Source: DATBJJ01 sp036556425
GTDB lineage: Bacteria > Acidobacteriota > Vicinamibacteria > Vicinamibacterales > 2-12-FULL-66-21
NCBI GenBank assembly: GCA_036556425.1
Contig: DATBJJ010000103.1
Span: forward strand, 1-64,000
DNA length: 64,000 nt
Direction: 5' to 3'
This document shows, one piece after another, positions 24,183 to 33,056 of this stretch. Position 1 is the first letter of the stretch. Each line of letters starts with the position of its first letter. Below the pieces are notes generated by a model, which was not told where the DNA came from, searched no databases, and saw only the letters and a list, made by a program, of their open reading frames with translations. The position numbers and the translations under genes are program-made.

Positions 24183-26094
24183 TCTCCAGCGCCTGACGAA
24201 TCTTTCCCGTCAGCTCCGCCTGCGAGAACGGCTTCGCCAACGGCAATCCCCACGTCGTCGGCGCCTGTACATCTGCCGTGAGCGGCTTCTCGTAGCCGGA
24301 CATCAACACGACTCGAACGTTTGGATGACGCGCGCGAATGGCCGCCGCGAGATCCCATCCGTTGATGCCGGGAAGAACGACATCCGTCAGCACGAGATCG
24401 AGCCGCTCGGCGCCTCTCTCGATGTGCTCCAACGCGTCGGTCCCGTTCGCGGCGCAGGTCACGAGGTAGCCATTCGCGCGCAGGATTGCCGACGCGAGCC
24501 GACGCACGCCGATGTCGTCGTCGACGACGAGGATGTGCGCGTTGCCTTTCGACGTGCCTGCGGCTGGCGCCTGCCGTTCGTGATCGTCTAGGACCAGGCT
24601 CGACGCCGGCCAGTACGTGTGGACCGTCGTCCCGTTCAGGAGCTGGCTCTCGATCACTATGGCGCCGTTCGCCTGCTGCACGATGCCGTAGCACGTCGCG
24701 AGGCCGAGGCCGGTGCCCTTCCCCGCTTCCTTCGTCGTGAAGAACGGCTCGAAAACGCGCGCGCGGACTTCCTCGGTCATGCCGGTGCCGCTATCGCGCA
24801 CCGACAAGCGAACGTACTCGCCCGGTGCGGGGCCCCCGGCGGTTTCAGCCGCGATCGTCACGTTCTCCGTCTCGACGGCGATCGTTCCACCGTTTTCCAT
24901 CGCGTCGCGAGCGTTGACGACGAGGTTGACGACGACCTGCTCGAGATGCGTTGGATCGACGAACACGGATTGCAGGTCGTCCGCGTCGCGGATCTCGAGC
25001 ACGATCTGCTCGCCGATCAATCGCTCGAGCATCCTGGCGAGATCCTTCAGCATCTTGCCGATGTTCACGAACTTCGGCTCGGTCGGCTGTTGCCGAGAGA
25101 ACGCGAGCAGTTGGCGGGTGAGCGCCGCGGCGCGCTGCCCGGCGCGCCGAATCTCCTCGAGATCCTCCAGCGACTCCTTCGTAATGTCGGGGCGCGAGAG
25201 CAGCAGCTCGCTGTACCCCAGAATCGCGGTGAGCAGGTTGTTGAAGTCGTGCGCGATCCCGCCGGCGAGGTTGCCGATGAGCTCCATCTTCTGCGCCTGA
25301 CGGAACTGCCGCTCGAGCTGCTGCGCCTCGGTCACGTCGCGGGCCGTCATCAGGAAGCCGCCGATCGCCGGACGATCGTAGAGATTCGACACCTGACACG
25401 CCATCGCGCGCCACGAGCCGTCGCGATGACGCAGTCTGAGATCCACCGAACGCGTCTCGCCAGGCATCGTCGTGAGGTTGTCGAGGAATCTCCTGAACTT
25501 CTCGAGGTCGTCATCGTGAATGACGTCGAAGCAGCTCCGGCGTACGCCTTCGACGTCGAGGGCATATCCGAGCGTGCGCTCGAACGAAGCGGTCGAGTAG
25601 TTCACGCAGCCTTCCGCGTCGAGGACGGCGACGATGTCCGTGATGCTCTCGAGCAGCAGATGGGAGCGCTCCTCTGTGTGGCGCAGCGCTTCTTCGACGC
25701 TGTGCCGGCGCCAACGCTCGGAGGCGCGCGACAACGTCTCGAGGAGCCGCTCCGGCGCGACGGGCTTCAGCAGATAGTCGTGGCTCTGCTCGCGCAGCGC
25801 GCGAACCGCCGTGTCGACCGACGCATTGCCCGTGAGGATGACGGTCTCGGTCAGCCCCGAAATCGATCGCAGGCGGCCGATGAGCTCGAGGCCGTCCATG
25901 TCCGGCAGCTTCAGGTCGACGAGCGCGATCGCCGGCGCGGGTTCCTGCGCGGCGATCGCGAGACCCTCGCGCGCGCTCGATGCCACCCACGGATCGTAGC
26001 CGCGCAGGTGCAGAATGTCGGACAGCGTGCGCAGCAGCTGGCTGTCGTCGTCGACGACGAGAACGCGAATCGGATCAGTTTCGATGGACACCAT
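24166..26094 (-). CDS. Hybrid histidine kinase: receiver-PAS-kinase-receiver
   Basis: 642 residues. Order: receiver (about 8-125, VLVVDDDSQ and ALVDLKLPDMDG with phospho-Asp), PAS (about 150-270), HisKA with GGIAHDFNNLLTAILGYSE, HATPase with VNARDAMENGG and FEPFFTTKEAGKGTGLGLA, and a C-terminal receiver (about 525-640, ILVVDDDIG, LVLTDVVLPGING). No membrane segment is seen, so it acts in the cytoplasm. The ATG at 26094 overlaps the double-receiver gene by 20 bases. It is the third gene of a phosphorelay operon. Confidence 0.92.
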   Translation of the reverse strand: MVSIETDPIRVLVVDDDSQLLRTLSDILHLRGYDPWVASSAREGLAIAAQEPAPAIALVDLKLPDMDGLELIGRLRSISGLTETVILTGNASVDTAVRALREQSHDYLLKPVAPERLLETLSRASERWRRHSVEEALRHTEERSHLLLESITDIVAVLDAEGCVNYSTASFERTLGYALDVEGVRRSCFDVIHDDDLEKFRRFLDNLTTMPGETRSVDLRLRHRDGSWRAMACQVSNLYDRPAIGGFLMTARDVTEAQQLERQFRQAQKMELIGNLAGGIAHDFNNLLTAILGYSELLLSRPDITKESLEDLEEIRRAGQRAAALTRQLLAFSRQQPTEPKFVNIGKMLKDLARMLERLIGEQIVLEIRDADDLQSVFVDPTHLEQVVVNLVVNARDAMENGGTIAVETENVTIAAETAGGPAPGEYVRLSVRDSGTGMTEEVRARVFEPFFTTKEAGKGTGLGLATCYGIVQQANGAIVIESQLLNGTTVHTYWPASSLVLDDHERQAPAAGTSKGNAHILVVDDDIGVRRLASAILRANGYLVTCAANGTDALEHIERGAERLDLVLTDVVLPGINGWDLAAAIRARHPNVRVVLMSGYEKPLTADVQAPTTWGLPLAKPFSQAELTGKIRQALEITTTS

Positions 26095-26797
26095 TGAGCA
26101 GCTCGAGCAGGCGCTCCGGCGCGAACGGCTTGCGCAGCGCGCCAAATACCCAATCCGCCGGGAGCTCGGAGACCGTTTCGTCGAGCACGTCGAATTGGCC
26201 GCTGTAGAGAATCAGCAGCACTTCGGGACTGACGCGCTTGATCGCGACAATCGCGTCGCGCGGACGCAGCTGCCCGAGGTTCAGATCCATGACGACGACC
26301 GTCGGCGATGCGCCGCTGAGCACGTCGAGCGCCTCGTCGAGCGATCGCGCCTTCAACACGCCGTGATTCTTGGATGAGAGAATCGCGCCGAGCGTCTCGA
26401 GGAACTCCGGCTCGTCGTCGAGGACGAGCACCGGTCCGTTCCGCGCGAGATCCGCCAACGTCTCGGTCAGCCGATCGATCGGCAGCGGTTTGGGAAGGAT
26501 CATCAGCACGCCCTCGCGCTCCGCTTGCGCGAGGAGCTCCTGCGCCGCATACGCCGTCATCAGAATCACCGGCAGCGCGGGAAACTCGGATCGGATTTGC
26601 CGGAACGCCGCGACGCCGTCGAGACCGGGCATCCTGACGTCCATCAACACGGCCGCAAACGGCTGCTTTCTCACCGCCGCAATCGCGTCCTCCCCGCTGT
26701 AGCCCGCCGTCGGCTCCCATCCGTGAAGCCGCAGCACCGCGCAGAGCGTCTGCGCCATTTGACGGTCGTCGTCCACGACGAGCACCGAGCGCGTCAC
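26075..26797 (-). CDS. Response regulator with two tandem receiver domains, no output domain
   Basis: 240 residues. The first receiver (about 1-118) has VLVVDDDRQM, AVLMDVRMPGLDG and LPKPL. The second (about 119-240) has VLVLDDEPE, VVVMDLNLG and RKPFAPERLL. Both keep the phospho-Asp and the switch Lys. No DNA-binding or enzymatic domain follows, so it should pass phosphate between the kinases encoded on either side. The GTG at 26797 overlaps the stop of the upstream kinase gene (GTGA). Confidence 0.9.
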   Translation of the reverse strand: MTRSVLVVDDDRQMAQTLCAVLRLHGWEPTAGYSGEDAIAAVRKQPFAAVLMDVRMPGLDGVAAFRQIRSEFPALPVILMTAYAAQELLAQAEREGVLMILPKPLPIDRLTETLADLARNGPVLVLDDEPEFLETLGAILSSKNHGVLKARSLDEALDVLSGASPTVVVMDLNLGQLRPRDAIVAIKRVSPEVLLILYSGQFDVLDETVSELPADWVFGALRKPFAPERLLELLNGVHRN

Positions 26798-28683
26798 GAT
26801 GCGCGGCCTCCGCCGGTCGCAGGCAGCGCGAGCGAAAACGTCGCCCCCTTGCCGAGCCTGCTCGTCACCGTCAGCTGCCCGCCATTCGCCTCCGCCAGGC
26901 TCTTCGAGACGGCAAGGCCGAGCCCGATGCCCCTCGCTTTCGTGGTGAACAGCGGCTCGAAGATCTTTTCGATGATCTCGGCCGAGATGCCTGGCCCGTC
27001 GTCCTCGACGTCGATGACGACGTTCGGACCTGCCGCGCGCGCCCGAACCGTGATCGTGCCGCCGGTCGGCTCCATGGCCTGCTGCGCGTTCGTCAACAGA
27101 TTGAGCATGATCTGACCGATGTGGACCGGATCGACGTGAATCCGCGGGAGGACGTCGGCGCACTCGGTCTTCACGCTGACGTTCGCGACCGATCCCAATC
27201 TTCCGATTTGCTCCGCGATCAAGTTCGGCACGTCGACCGATTGAACCTGCGGTTTCTTCAGCCTCGCGAAGTCGAGGAGGTCGCCGACGATCTTCTCGGC
27301 GAGCCCGATCTGATGACGGAGGATGCCGAGATACTCGGCGACCTGCGCGGGCGGATCCGTCTGGATCATCTTCAGGTAGTAGACCGCGTTCGTCATCACG
27401 CCCAACGGGTTCCGAAGCTCGTGACCGACGCTGCTCGCGAGCTGACCCAAGGTCGCGAGGCGCTCTCGCTGCATAAGCTCGGCTTGCGTTTCGCGCAAGC
27501 GCTCCATCGTTTGTTCGAGCTCCACCGTCCGCGCCTGCACGCGCCCTTCGAGCACGTGGTGAGATTCGGCGACGCGATCCGCCATGAAGTTGAACGCGCG
27601 TCCGAGCTGACCGATCTCGTCGGTGCGCGACGTCTCGACGCGGCGCGTGAAATCACCCGCCGCCAGACCATCGGCCGCACGAGCGAGCTGCTCGAGCGGG
27701 GTCGTGATCCGCGCGGCGACCGCGTATACGGCGATCGAGCCGAGGATGATGACGACTACCGTGAGCGGCATGAGCCGCGCGAGTAGATTGCGCGCGGGCT
27801 GCAGCAGGCCGGCTTCAGGGAACTCGACCCATACGAGCCACGGCGTTCCACTGATCTTCACTGCCGTGCCGAGATGCGCCGCGCCGTCGGCCGACGTATA
27901 TCGGACTGACTGACCCGGCTCGCGCGCGGGCGGCGCGGTGGTGGGCGCGCTCAGATCGGTCCACACGTCGCCTGTCGCGTTCCCAAGCTTGATGACCGCG
28001 TTGGCTCCAATCAGCCGCTCGATCAACCCTCGCGCGGGAGACGCCCCGAGGGGACGCTCGATCGAGAGGAACCCGGTTGGCGCCGCATCGGGCGCCGCGC
28101 CCGGCGCGCGAATCGCCGTCGTGCTGCGATAACCGGGACGCCCGTCGCGCACGTAGAGCGGTCCGATTCCCTCCGCCGGCACGCGCGCGTCCGTGGAATC
28201 GGGCGCAATCCAGTCGTTCTCCAGCGGAAGCAAGCGCGCGAGCGCGCGGCCGTCGGCGCCGTAGAGCCACACGATCGCCTGGCTGTTGCGAGCGGTCGTC
28301 GGTTTCAGAATCGCAGGCGGACGCGGCAAGCTCGCGAAGCTCGTGGCCGCGGCGAGCTCCTGCACGGACGGATCGCCGGCGAGCCGTTTCATGTCGAGCG
28401 CTCGCGCCGACACCGATTGCGCGAGGAGATCGCCCACCTGGGTCGCGGCGGCGGTGATCCGCTCGTGGCCGCTCGCGCGCAGCACGTTCTCGGCTTCTCG
28501 AAACGCGAGCCACGAGCTGATCACGCCGACGACGGCGATCAGCAGGCCGATGAGCAGCGACACGCGCCGCCGAATCGAACCGCGTTGAACGCGCGCCCGT
28601 GTGGCGCGCTCGGTCAGCGTCGCTGGCGCCGTTTCAGTCAGAACGTCGGACGTGGCCATTGCGGTATCCCTGCGCTCGACCAT
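26794..28683 (-). CDS. Membrane sensor histidine kinase with HAMP domain
   Basis: 629 residues. A first membrane helix (about 41-62), a large extracytoplasmic sensor region (about 63-305, Cache-like in layout), a second helix (about 310-332, LTVVVIILGSIAVYAVAA), HAMP, a coiled coil, HisKA with SSVGHELRNPLGV, and HATPase with NLLTNAQQAM and FEPLFTTKARGIGLGLA. It is the first gene of a three-gene phosphorelay. The start could also be the ATG eight codons in. The ligand is unknown. Confidence 0.92.
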   Translation of the reverse strand: MVERRDTAMATSDVLTETAPATLTERATRARVQRGSIRRRVSLLIGLLIAVVGVISSWLAFREAENVLRASGHERITAAATQVGDLLAQSVSARALDMKRLAGDPSVQELAAATSFASLPRPPAILKPTTARNSQAIVWLYGADGRALARLLPLENDWIAPDSTDARVPAEGIGPLYVRDGRPGYRSTTAIRAPGAAPDAAPTGFLSIERPLGASPARGLIERLIGANAVIKLGNATGDVWTDLSAPTTAPPAREPGQSVRYTSADGAAHLGTAVKISGTPWLVWVEFPEAGLLQPARNLLARLMPLTVVVIILGSIAVYAVAARITTPLEQLARAADGLAAGDFTRRVETSRTDEIGQLGRAFNFMADRVAESHHVLEGRVQARTVELEQTMERLRETQAELMQRERLATLGQLASSVGHELRNPLGVMTNAVYYLKMIQTDPPAQVAEYLGILRHQIGLAEKIVGDLLDFARLKKPQVQSVDVPNLIAEQIGRLGSVANVSVKTECADVLPRIHVDPVHIGQIMLNLLTNAQQAMEPTGGTITVRARAAGPNVVIDVEDDGPGISAEIIEKIFEPLFTTKARGIGLGLAVSKSLAEANGGQLTVTSRLGKGATFSLALPATGGGRAS

Positions 28684-28850
28684 TGGGAATGCAGAACGGG
28701 AGCGAGAACTTACAAAAATGTCGTCGTTGTTCGATACTGCGCCACCGGACCGGTAGGATCGATCGGCCGGTTCTCAGCGTTTTTGTTCGAGAATTCGCTC
28801 GCTCGCCGCGTGACAAGGCAAGACGTACGCAGAAGCCGGACCAAATCGAC

Positions 28851-28856
28851 TACACT
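28851..28856 (+). promoter_or_regulatory. -10-like TACACT eight bases before pntA start
   Basis: TACACT lies eight bases before the ATG at 28865, giving a nearly leaderless transcript like several others here. No -35 match is convincing. Confidence 0.35.
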
Positions 28857-28864
28857 CGACGCTC

Positions 28865-30001
28865 ATGAAAGTCGGCATCCCCAAGGAGACGGGCGCGGGC
28901 GAAACGCGAGTCGCCGTCATCCCCGCGGGCGTGGGATCGCTCGTCAAAGCCGGATTGGAAGTGATCGTCGAGGCGGGGGCCGGCACCGCCGCCGGATTCC
29001 CCGACCAATCGTACGCGGCGCAGGGCGCGTCGATACGGCCGCGAGCCGAGACCCTGCAATCCTCCGACATTCTCTTGCAGGTTCGCGCGATTCCGCCGGC
29101 CAACGGTCTGCGCACCGGTCAAACGGTCATCGGGTTCGCCGATCCCTTGGGATCGCCGCAGGCGATCCGCGACGTCGCGGCGACGGGCGCGACGCTCCTC
29201 TCGATGGAGCTGATGCCGCGCATCACGCGCGCCCAGAGCATGGACGCGTTGTCGTCGATGGCAACGGTTGCGGGCTACAAGGGCGTGCTGCTCGCCGCCA
29301 ACCATCTTCCGCGCATGTTCCCGATGTTGATGACGGCCGCGGGCACGGTCGCGCCAGCGCGCGTCTTCATCGTCGGCGCCGGCGTCGCGGGGTTGCAGGC
29401 AATCTCGGCGGCCCGCCGCCTCGGCGCGCGCGTCGAGGCGTACGACGTGCGTCCGGCGGTCAAGGAACAAGTGCAGAGTCTCGGCGCCCGGTTCGTGGAG
29501 CTGCCGTTGGAGTCCGCCGACGCGGAAGACAAGGGCGGCTACGCGAAGGCGCAAGATGAATCGTTCTACCGCCGGCAGCGCGAAATGATGATCAAAGTGG
29601 TCGCGGCGAGCGATGTGGTGATCACGACAGCGCTGATTCCAGGCAAGCGCGCGCCGATTCTCGTCACGACGGAAATGGTCGAGGCGATGCAGCCGGGATC
29701 GGTCGTCGTCGATCTCGCCGCGGAACGCGGCGGCAACTGCGAGCTGACGCGGCCGGACGAGATCGTGGACCATCGCGGCGTGACGATCATCGGCCCGTCG
29801 AATCCGCCGGCGCTCGTGCCGTACCATGCGAGCCAGATGTACTCGAAGAACATCACGACGTTCCTGCTCCACCTGCTGGGCAAGGAGGGCGCGAAGCAGC
29901 CGGCGTTGGCGGTGAATCCGGAGGACGAGATCACGCGCGAGACGCTGTTGACCAGAGACGGCGCGGTCGTGCATCCGCGCGTCAAGGAGCTTCTCGGCTG
30001 A
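28865..30001 (+). CDS. pntA: NAD(P) transhydrogenase subunit alpha, part 1
   Basis: 378 residues, the size of the separate PntAA (domain dI) subunit. KVGIPKETGAGETRVAVIPAGVGSLVKAG is the alanine dehydrogenase/PNT N-terminal signature, and VFIVGAGVAGLQAISAARRLGARVEAYDVRP is the NAD-binding fold. RQREMMIKVVAASDVVITTALIPGKRAP is the usual C-terminal motif. The membrane subunit PntAB and PntB do not follow; instead an FHA gene starts on the last base of the stop codon (TGATG). Partners must be elsewhere, or the protein has another role. Confidence 0.88.
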   Translation: MKVGIPKETGAGETRVAVIPAGVGSLVKAGLEVIVEAGAGTAAGFPDQSYAAQGASIRPRAETLQSSDILLQVRAIPPANGLRTGQTVIGFADPLGSPQAIRDVAATGATLLSMELMPRITRAQSMDALSSMATVAGYKGVLLAANHLPRMFPMLMTAAGTVAPARVFIVGAGVAGLQAISAARRLGARVEAYDVRPAVKEQVQSLGARFVELPLESADAEDKGGYAKAQDESFYRRQREMMIKVVAASDVVITTALIPGKRAPILVTTEMVEAMQPGSVVVDLAAERGGNCELTRPDEIVDHRGVTIIGPSNPPALVPYHASQMYSKNITTFLLHLLGKEGAKQPALAVNPEDEITRETLLTRDGAVVHPRVKELLG

Positions 30002-30309
30002 TGTGGATCATCAACGCCGACGATCGGGCCGAGCGCCCGTTCACGTTTCGCATTCTTCCCGGCGCGATCAAGACGATCGGCCGCGCGCCGCGCGCCGACT
30101 TCATCGTCGACGCCGCGCTGGTCTCACGCGTCCACTGCCGCCTCTCGGCCGGCGCCGCCGATCTCGAGGTCGTCGATCTCGAGAGCACAAACGGCACGTT
30201 CGTCAACGGCTCGCGCGTCGAGCGCGCGCTCCTCAAGAGCGGCGATACGCTCGGCGTGGGCAAGGTGCGGTTCGTCGTCTCGAAGGAAGAACTTCGAACG
30301 ACGAACTAA
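30001..30309 (+). CDS. Stand-alone FHA-domain protein
   Basis: 102 residues, almost all one FHA domain. The phosphothreonine-binding motifs are present: IGRAPRADFIVDAALVSRVHCRL (GR...S-x-x-H) and LESTNGTFVNGSRV (the NG turn). It should bind phosphothreonine peptides. No other domain is fused. It overlaps pntA by one base and is probably co-translated with it. The nearest Ser/Thr-kinase-like gene, at 33057-34007, looks catalytically dead. Its 3' end overlaps a convergent MBL gene by four bases. Confidence 0.88.
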   Translation: MWIINADDRAERPFTFRILPGAIKTIGRAPRADFIVDAALVSRVHCRLSAGAADLEVVDLESTNGTFVNGSRVERALLKSGDTLGVGKVRFVVSKEELRTTN

Positions 30310-30953
30310 GGACGAAGAGCCAAGAACGGGTTCGTCCGCTTCTCCCGCCCGATCGTCGTGGGCTCACCGTGGCCCGACAAGACCACGGTCTCGTCCGGAA
30401 AGCTGAAGAGCACTTCGCGTATCGATCGCAGCAGCGTCTCCAAATCTCCGCCCGGCAGATCGGTCCGACCGATCGATCCCGCGAACAGCGTGTCCCCGAC
30501 GAACAGCGTGCGCTCCGGAGCGTCGTCGCGGCCGACGGCAAGGCACACGCCGCCGGGGCAATGGCCCGGCGTGTGATAAACCCACGCGCCGTACCGGCCG
30601 AATCGCCACGGTCCCGCTCCGTCGTAGAAGAAGTCCACGGGCGGCTGCGGATCGACGTGAAAGCCAAACGCGATGCCTTGCTGGACGACGGCTTTGTAGA
30701 GGAAGTTGTCGTCGCGATGGAGCCCGACCGGCGCGCCCAGCGTCTGCTTGGCGCGCGCGACGCCAGTTACGTGATCCATGTGCGCGTGCGTCAGGAGAAT
30801 GTAGCGAATCGTCAGGCCGTGTTTCTCGACGGCCTCCAGGAGCAGCTCGACGTCGTCGCCGGGATCGATGACGACGCCTTGTCGCGTTTCCTCGCAGCCG
30901 AGCACGTAGCCGTTCTTCATGAACGGCTCGACGGCCCTCGTTTCCAGAATCAT
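30306..30953 (-). CDS. MBL-fold hydrolase, glyoxalase II-like
   Basis: 215 residues from the ATG at 30953, which has GAGG at a good distance. Metal ligands: LTHAHMDHVTG (HxHxDH), HTPGHCPGG, LFVGDTLFAGSIGRTDLPGGD, and a final SGHGEPTTIGREK. The GDTLF...GR-x-DL text is typical of glyoxalase II and persulfide-dioxygenase-like hydrolases. It hydrolyses or oxidises a thioester or persulfide in the cytoplasm; the exact substrate is open. Confidence 0.88.
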   Translation of the reverse strand: MILETRAVEPFMKNGYVLGCEETRQGVVIDPGDDVELLLEAVEKHGLTIRYILLTHAHMDHVTGVARAKQTLGAPVGLHRDDNFLYKAVVQQGIAFGFHVDPQPPVDFFYDGAGPWRFGRYGAWVYHTPGHCPGGVCLAVGRDDAPERTLFVGDTLFAGSIGRTDLPGGDLETLLRSIREVLFSFPDETVVLSGHGEPTTIGREKRTNPFLALRP

Positions 30954-31002
30954 GTGAGCCTCGAAAACCCCCATTTTCGCATTGAGTGGCATGGGGGAAC
31001 AG

Positions 31003-31734
31003 ATGACCGCGCCACGCGAAACCCGGATTCAGACCAGCCTGCTGGCGGCCGCGGAAAAGCGATGCCTGATCTGGATGGCCCGCCGCCTGCCGGCGCGGGT
31101 CAACTCGGATCACCTCACCGCGCTCGGCGCGCTTGCAATGCTCGGCGCAGGAATCTGCTACTGGATCGGCCGCGACCAGCCGCTCGCGCTCGTTGGCGTG
31201 GTCGTCATGCTCGCGATCAACTGGTTCGGCGACAGCCTCGACGGAACGCTCGCGCGCGTCCGCCATCACGAGCGGCCGCGCTATGGCTTTTACGTCGATC
31301 ACGTGCTCGACGTGCTCGGCATCCTGTTCCTGTTCGCAGGCCTCGCAGCCGGCGGCTTCATGACGCCAATCGTCGCGGCCGGTTTCCTGCTCGCCTACTA
31401 TCTGCTGACGATTGAGATCGCTTTGGCAACGCACACGGTTGGAACGTTCCGCATCTCATACTGGAAAATGGGACCGACGGAAATGCGCATCCTGCTCGCC
31501 GCGGGCACGCTGCAGCTCCTCCGCTCGGCCGACGTCGCATTGTTCGGCTCGCGCTACCTGCTCTTCGATGTCGGCGGCATCGTCGCGATCGCGGGATTGC
31601 TCGTGACGTTCATCATCTCGGCGGCGAAGAACACGCTGACGCTCTATAGAGTCGAGCCGTTGCCGACCTCGCAGACCGAGCATCGCCTGTCGATGCCGGC
31701 CGCCGATCACGCCCCCGCGGCAGGTCAGTTATGA
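31003..31734 (+). CDS. CDP-alcohol phosphatidyltransferase family membrane enzyme
   Basis: 243 residues from the ATG at 31003, preceded by GGGGGA. The signature D-x2-D-G-x2-A-R-x9-G-x3-D-x3-D is perfect: GDSLDGTLARVRHHERPRYGFYVDHVLD. At least five hydrophobic helices follow in the usual pattern. Such enzymes transfer a phospho-alcohol from a CDP donor in phospholipid or inositol-lipid synthesis. The acceptor cannot be told. An earlier in-frame TTG at 30982 is possible. Confidence 0.9.
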   Translation: MTAPRETRIQTSLLAAAEKRCLIWMARRLPARVNSDHLTALGALAMLGAGICYWIGRDQPLALVGVVVMLAINWFGDSLDGTLARVRHHERPRYGFYVDHVLDVLGILFLFAGLAAGGFMTPIVAAGFLLAYYLLTIEIALATHTVGTFRISYWKMGPTEMRILLAAGTLQLLRSADVALFGSRYLLFDVGGIVAIAGLLVTFIISAAKNTLTLYRVEPLPTSQTEHRLSMPAADHAPAAGQL

Positions 31735-31735
31735 T
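31730..31735 (+). promoter_or_regulatory. -10 box TATGAT six bases before a start codon
   Basis: TATGAT overlaps the stop of the CDP-alcohol transferase gene and lies exactly six bases before the ATG at 31742. The same spacing recurs in this window, suggesting a leaderless internal promoter. Confidence 0.4.
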
Positions 31736-31741
31736 CGGCGA

Positions 31742-32104
31742 ATGATTCTCGCCGCGGTCGACGACTTCCTCTTTCGATCGAAGATCCGCGCGACCGCCAA
31801 GCAGGCGGGCGTCGACATCACCTTCGCCAAAACACCGTCGGAGCTGCTCGAGCACGCGCGAACGCTCAAACCGACGCTCGTCATCTTCGATTTGAATTCC
31901 GCGACGCTCGATCCAATCGGAACGATCGCGGCGATGAAGCGTGACGCATCGCTCGCGTCGATCCGCACGCTCGGCTTCGTATCGCACGTCGACGCCGCGA
32001 GAATTCAGGCCGCGCGCGCGGCGGGCGCGGACGACGTGATGGCACGATCGGCGTTCGCCGGGAACCTCGGCGACATTCTGCTGACCGACAGGACACAGCC
32101 CTGA
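31742..32104 (+). CDS. Receiver-like protein, probably degenerate
   Basis: 120 residues with the layout of a CheY-type receiver: an N-terminal LAAVDDFLFRSK, LVIFDLNSATLDP with an Asp at the phosphorylation position, and ARAAGADDVMARSAF at the end. The acidic pair after beta-1 is partly kept (VDD), but the conserved switch Lys near the end reads Arg. It may bind a partner without full phospho-switching. Its stop overlaps the proposed CTG start of the dehydratase gene by four bases. Confidence 0.75.
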   Translation: MILAAVDDFLFRSKIRATAKQAGVDITFAKTPSELLEHARTLKPTLVIFDLNSATLDPIGTIAAMKRDASLASIRTLGFVSHVDAARIQAARAAGADDVMARSAFAGNLGDILLTDRTQP

Positions 32105-33051
32105 CGCTCGACGACGTTCGCGAGGCAGCGCGGCGGCTCGAAGGCCACGTGCGCCGCACGCCGCTCAGGCCATCGTCGTGGCTCAGCCGCGCGGCGTCTG
32201 CAGAAGTACGCCTGAAGCTCGAGACGCTCCAGCCGACGTTCTCTTACAAGATTCGCGGCGCATTCAACGCGGTTCTCAGACTGATTGAAAGATCCGGGAT
32301 GCAGGCGCCGCCGCTCGTGACGGCATCCGCGGGAAATCACGGCCGCGCGCTCGCGTGGGCCGCAGGCGAAGCAGGGCTGCCGCTCGTCGTCTACGTCTCG
32401 AAGCATGCGCCGCAGACCAAGATCGACGCGATTCGCGCATCGGGCGCCGACCTCGTCCCCTGCAACGACTACGACGAAGCGGAGCGCCAGGCAAAAGCGC
32501 ACGGCGCGCGCGGCGATGCGCTGTTCATCTCACCCTACAACCATCCCGATGTGATCGCCGGCGCGGGCACGGTGGGCTTGGAGATTCTCGAAGACTGGCC
32601 CGACGTCGATCTCGTCGTCGTCCCAATCGGCGGCGGCGGCTTGATAAGCGGAATCGCCCTCGCATGTCGCGGCGTTTCCGATCGCACGTCGATTGCCGGC
32701 GTCGAGGCGGAAGCGTCGTCGCCATTCACGAAGGGCATTTCGGCGGGGCGGATTGTCGAGATCGACGTCGAGCCAACGCTGGCCGACGGCCTTGCCGGCA
32801 ACCTCGATCCGGACACCGTCACGTTCGAGATCGTCCGCCGGCTCGTGTCGACGATCGCGCTCGTCGACGAAGATGATTTGCGCGCGGCGATTCGCGGGAT
32901 CGTCTGCGAGGAGCGGCTCGTGGCGGAAGGCGCGGGCGCGGCGGGCGTCGCGGCGATTCTTCGAGGCAAGCTCGACGTTCGCGGCAAGCGCGTCGGGGTC
33001 GTGTTGTCAGGAGCGAATATCGATCCCGACACGCTCAAGATGATCCTGTAG
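32101..33051 (+). CDS. Threonine/serine dehydratase, PLP-dependent fold II
   Basis: 316 residues if started at CTG 32101. FSYKIRGAFNAV carries the PLP Lys, ASAGNHGRALAWAAGEAG is the phosphate/substrate loop, and IGGGGLISGIALACRG is the glycine loop. The C-terminal ACT-type regulatory domain of biosynthetic IlvA is absent, so it resembles catabolic or serine-racemase-like enzymes. The first standard start, GTG 32149, would remove LTLDDVREAARRLEGH, which is normal family sequence. A CTG at 32101 gives CTGA, the same 4-base overlap used by neighbours. Confidence 0.85.
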   Translation: MTLDDVREAARRLEGHVRRTPLRPSSWLSRAASAEVRLKLETLQPTFSYKIRGAFNAVLRLIERSGMQAPPLVTASAGNHGRALAWAAGEAGLPLVVYVSKHAPQTKIDAIRASGADLVPCNDYDEAERQAKAHGARGDALFISPYNHPDVIAGAGTVGLEILEDWPDVDLVVVPIGGGGLISGIALACRGVSDRTSIAGVEAEASSPFTKGISAGRIVEIDVEPTLADGLAGNLDPDTVTFEIVRRLVSTIALVDEDDLRAAIRGIVCEERLVAEGAGAAGVAAILRGKLDVRGKRVGVVLSGANIDPDTLKMIL

Positions 33052-33056
33052 AGGGC

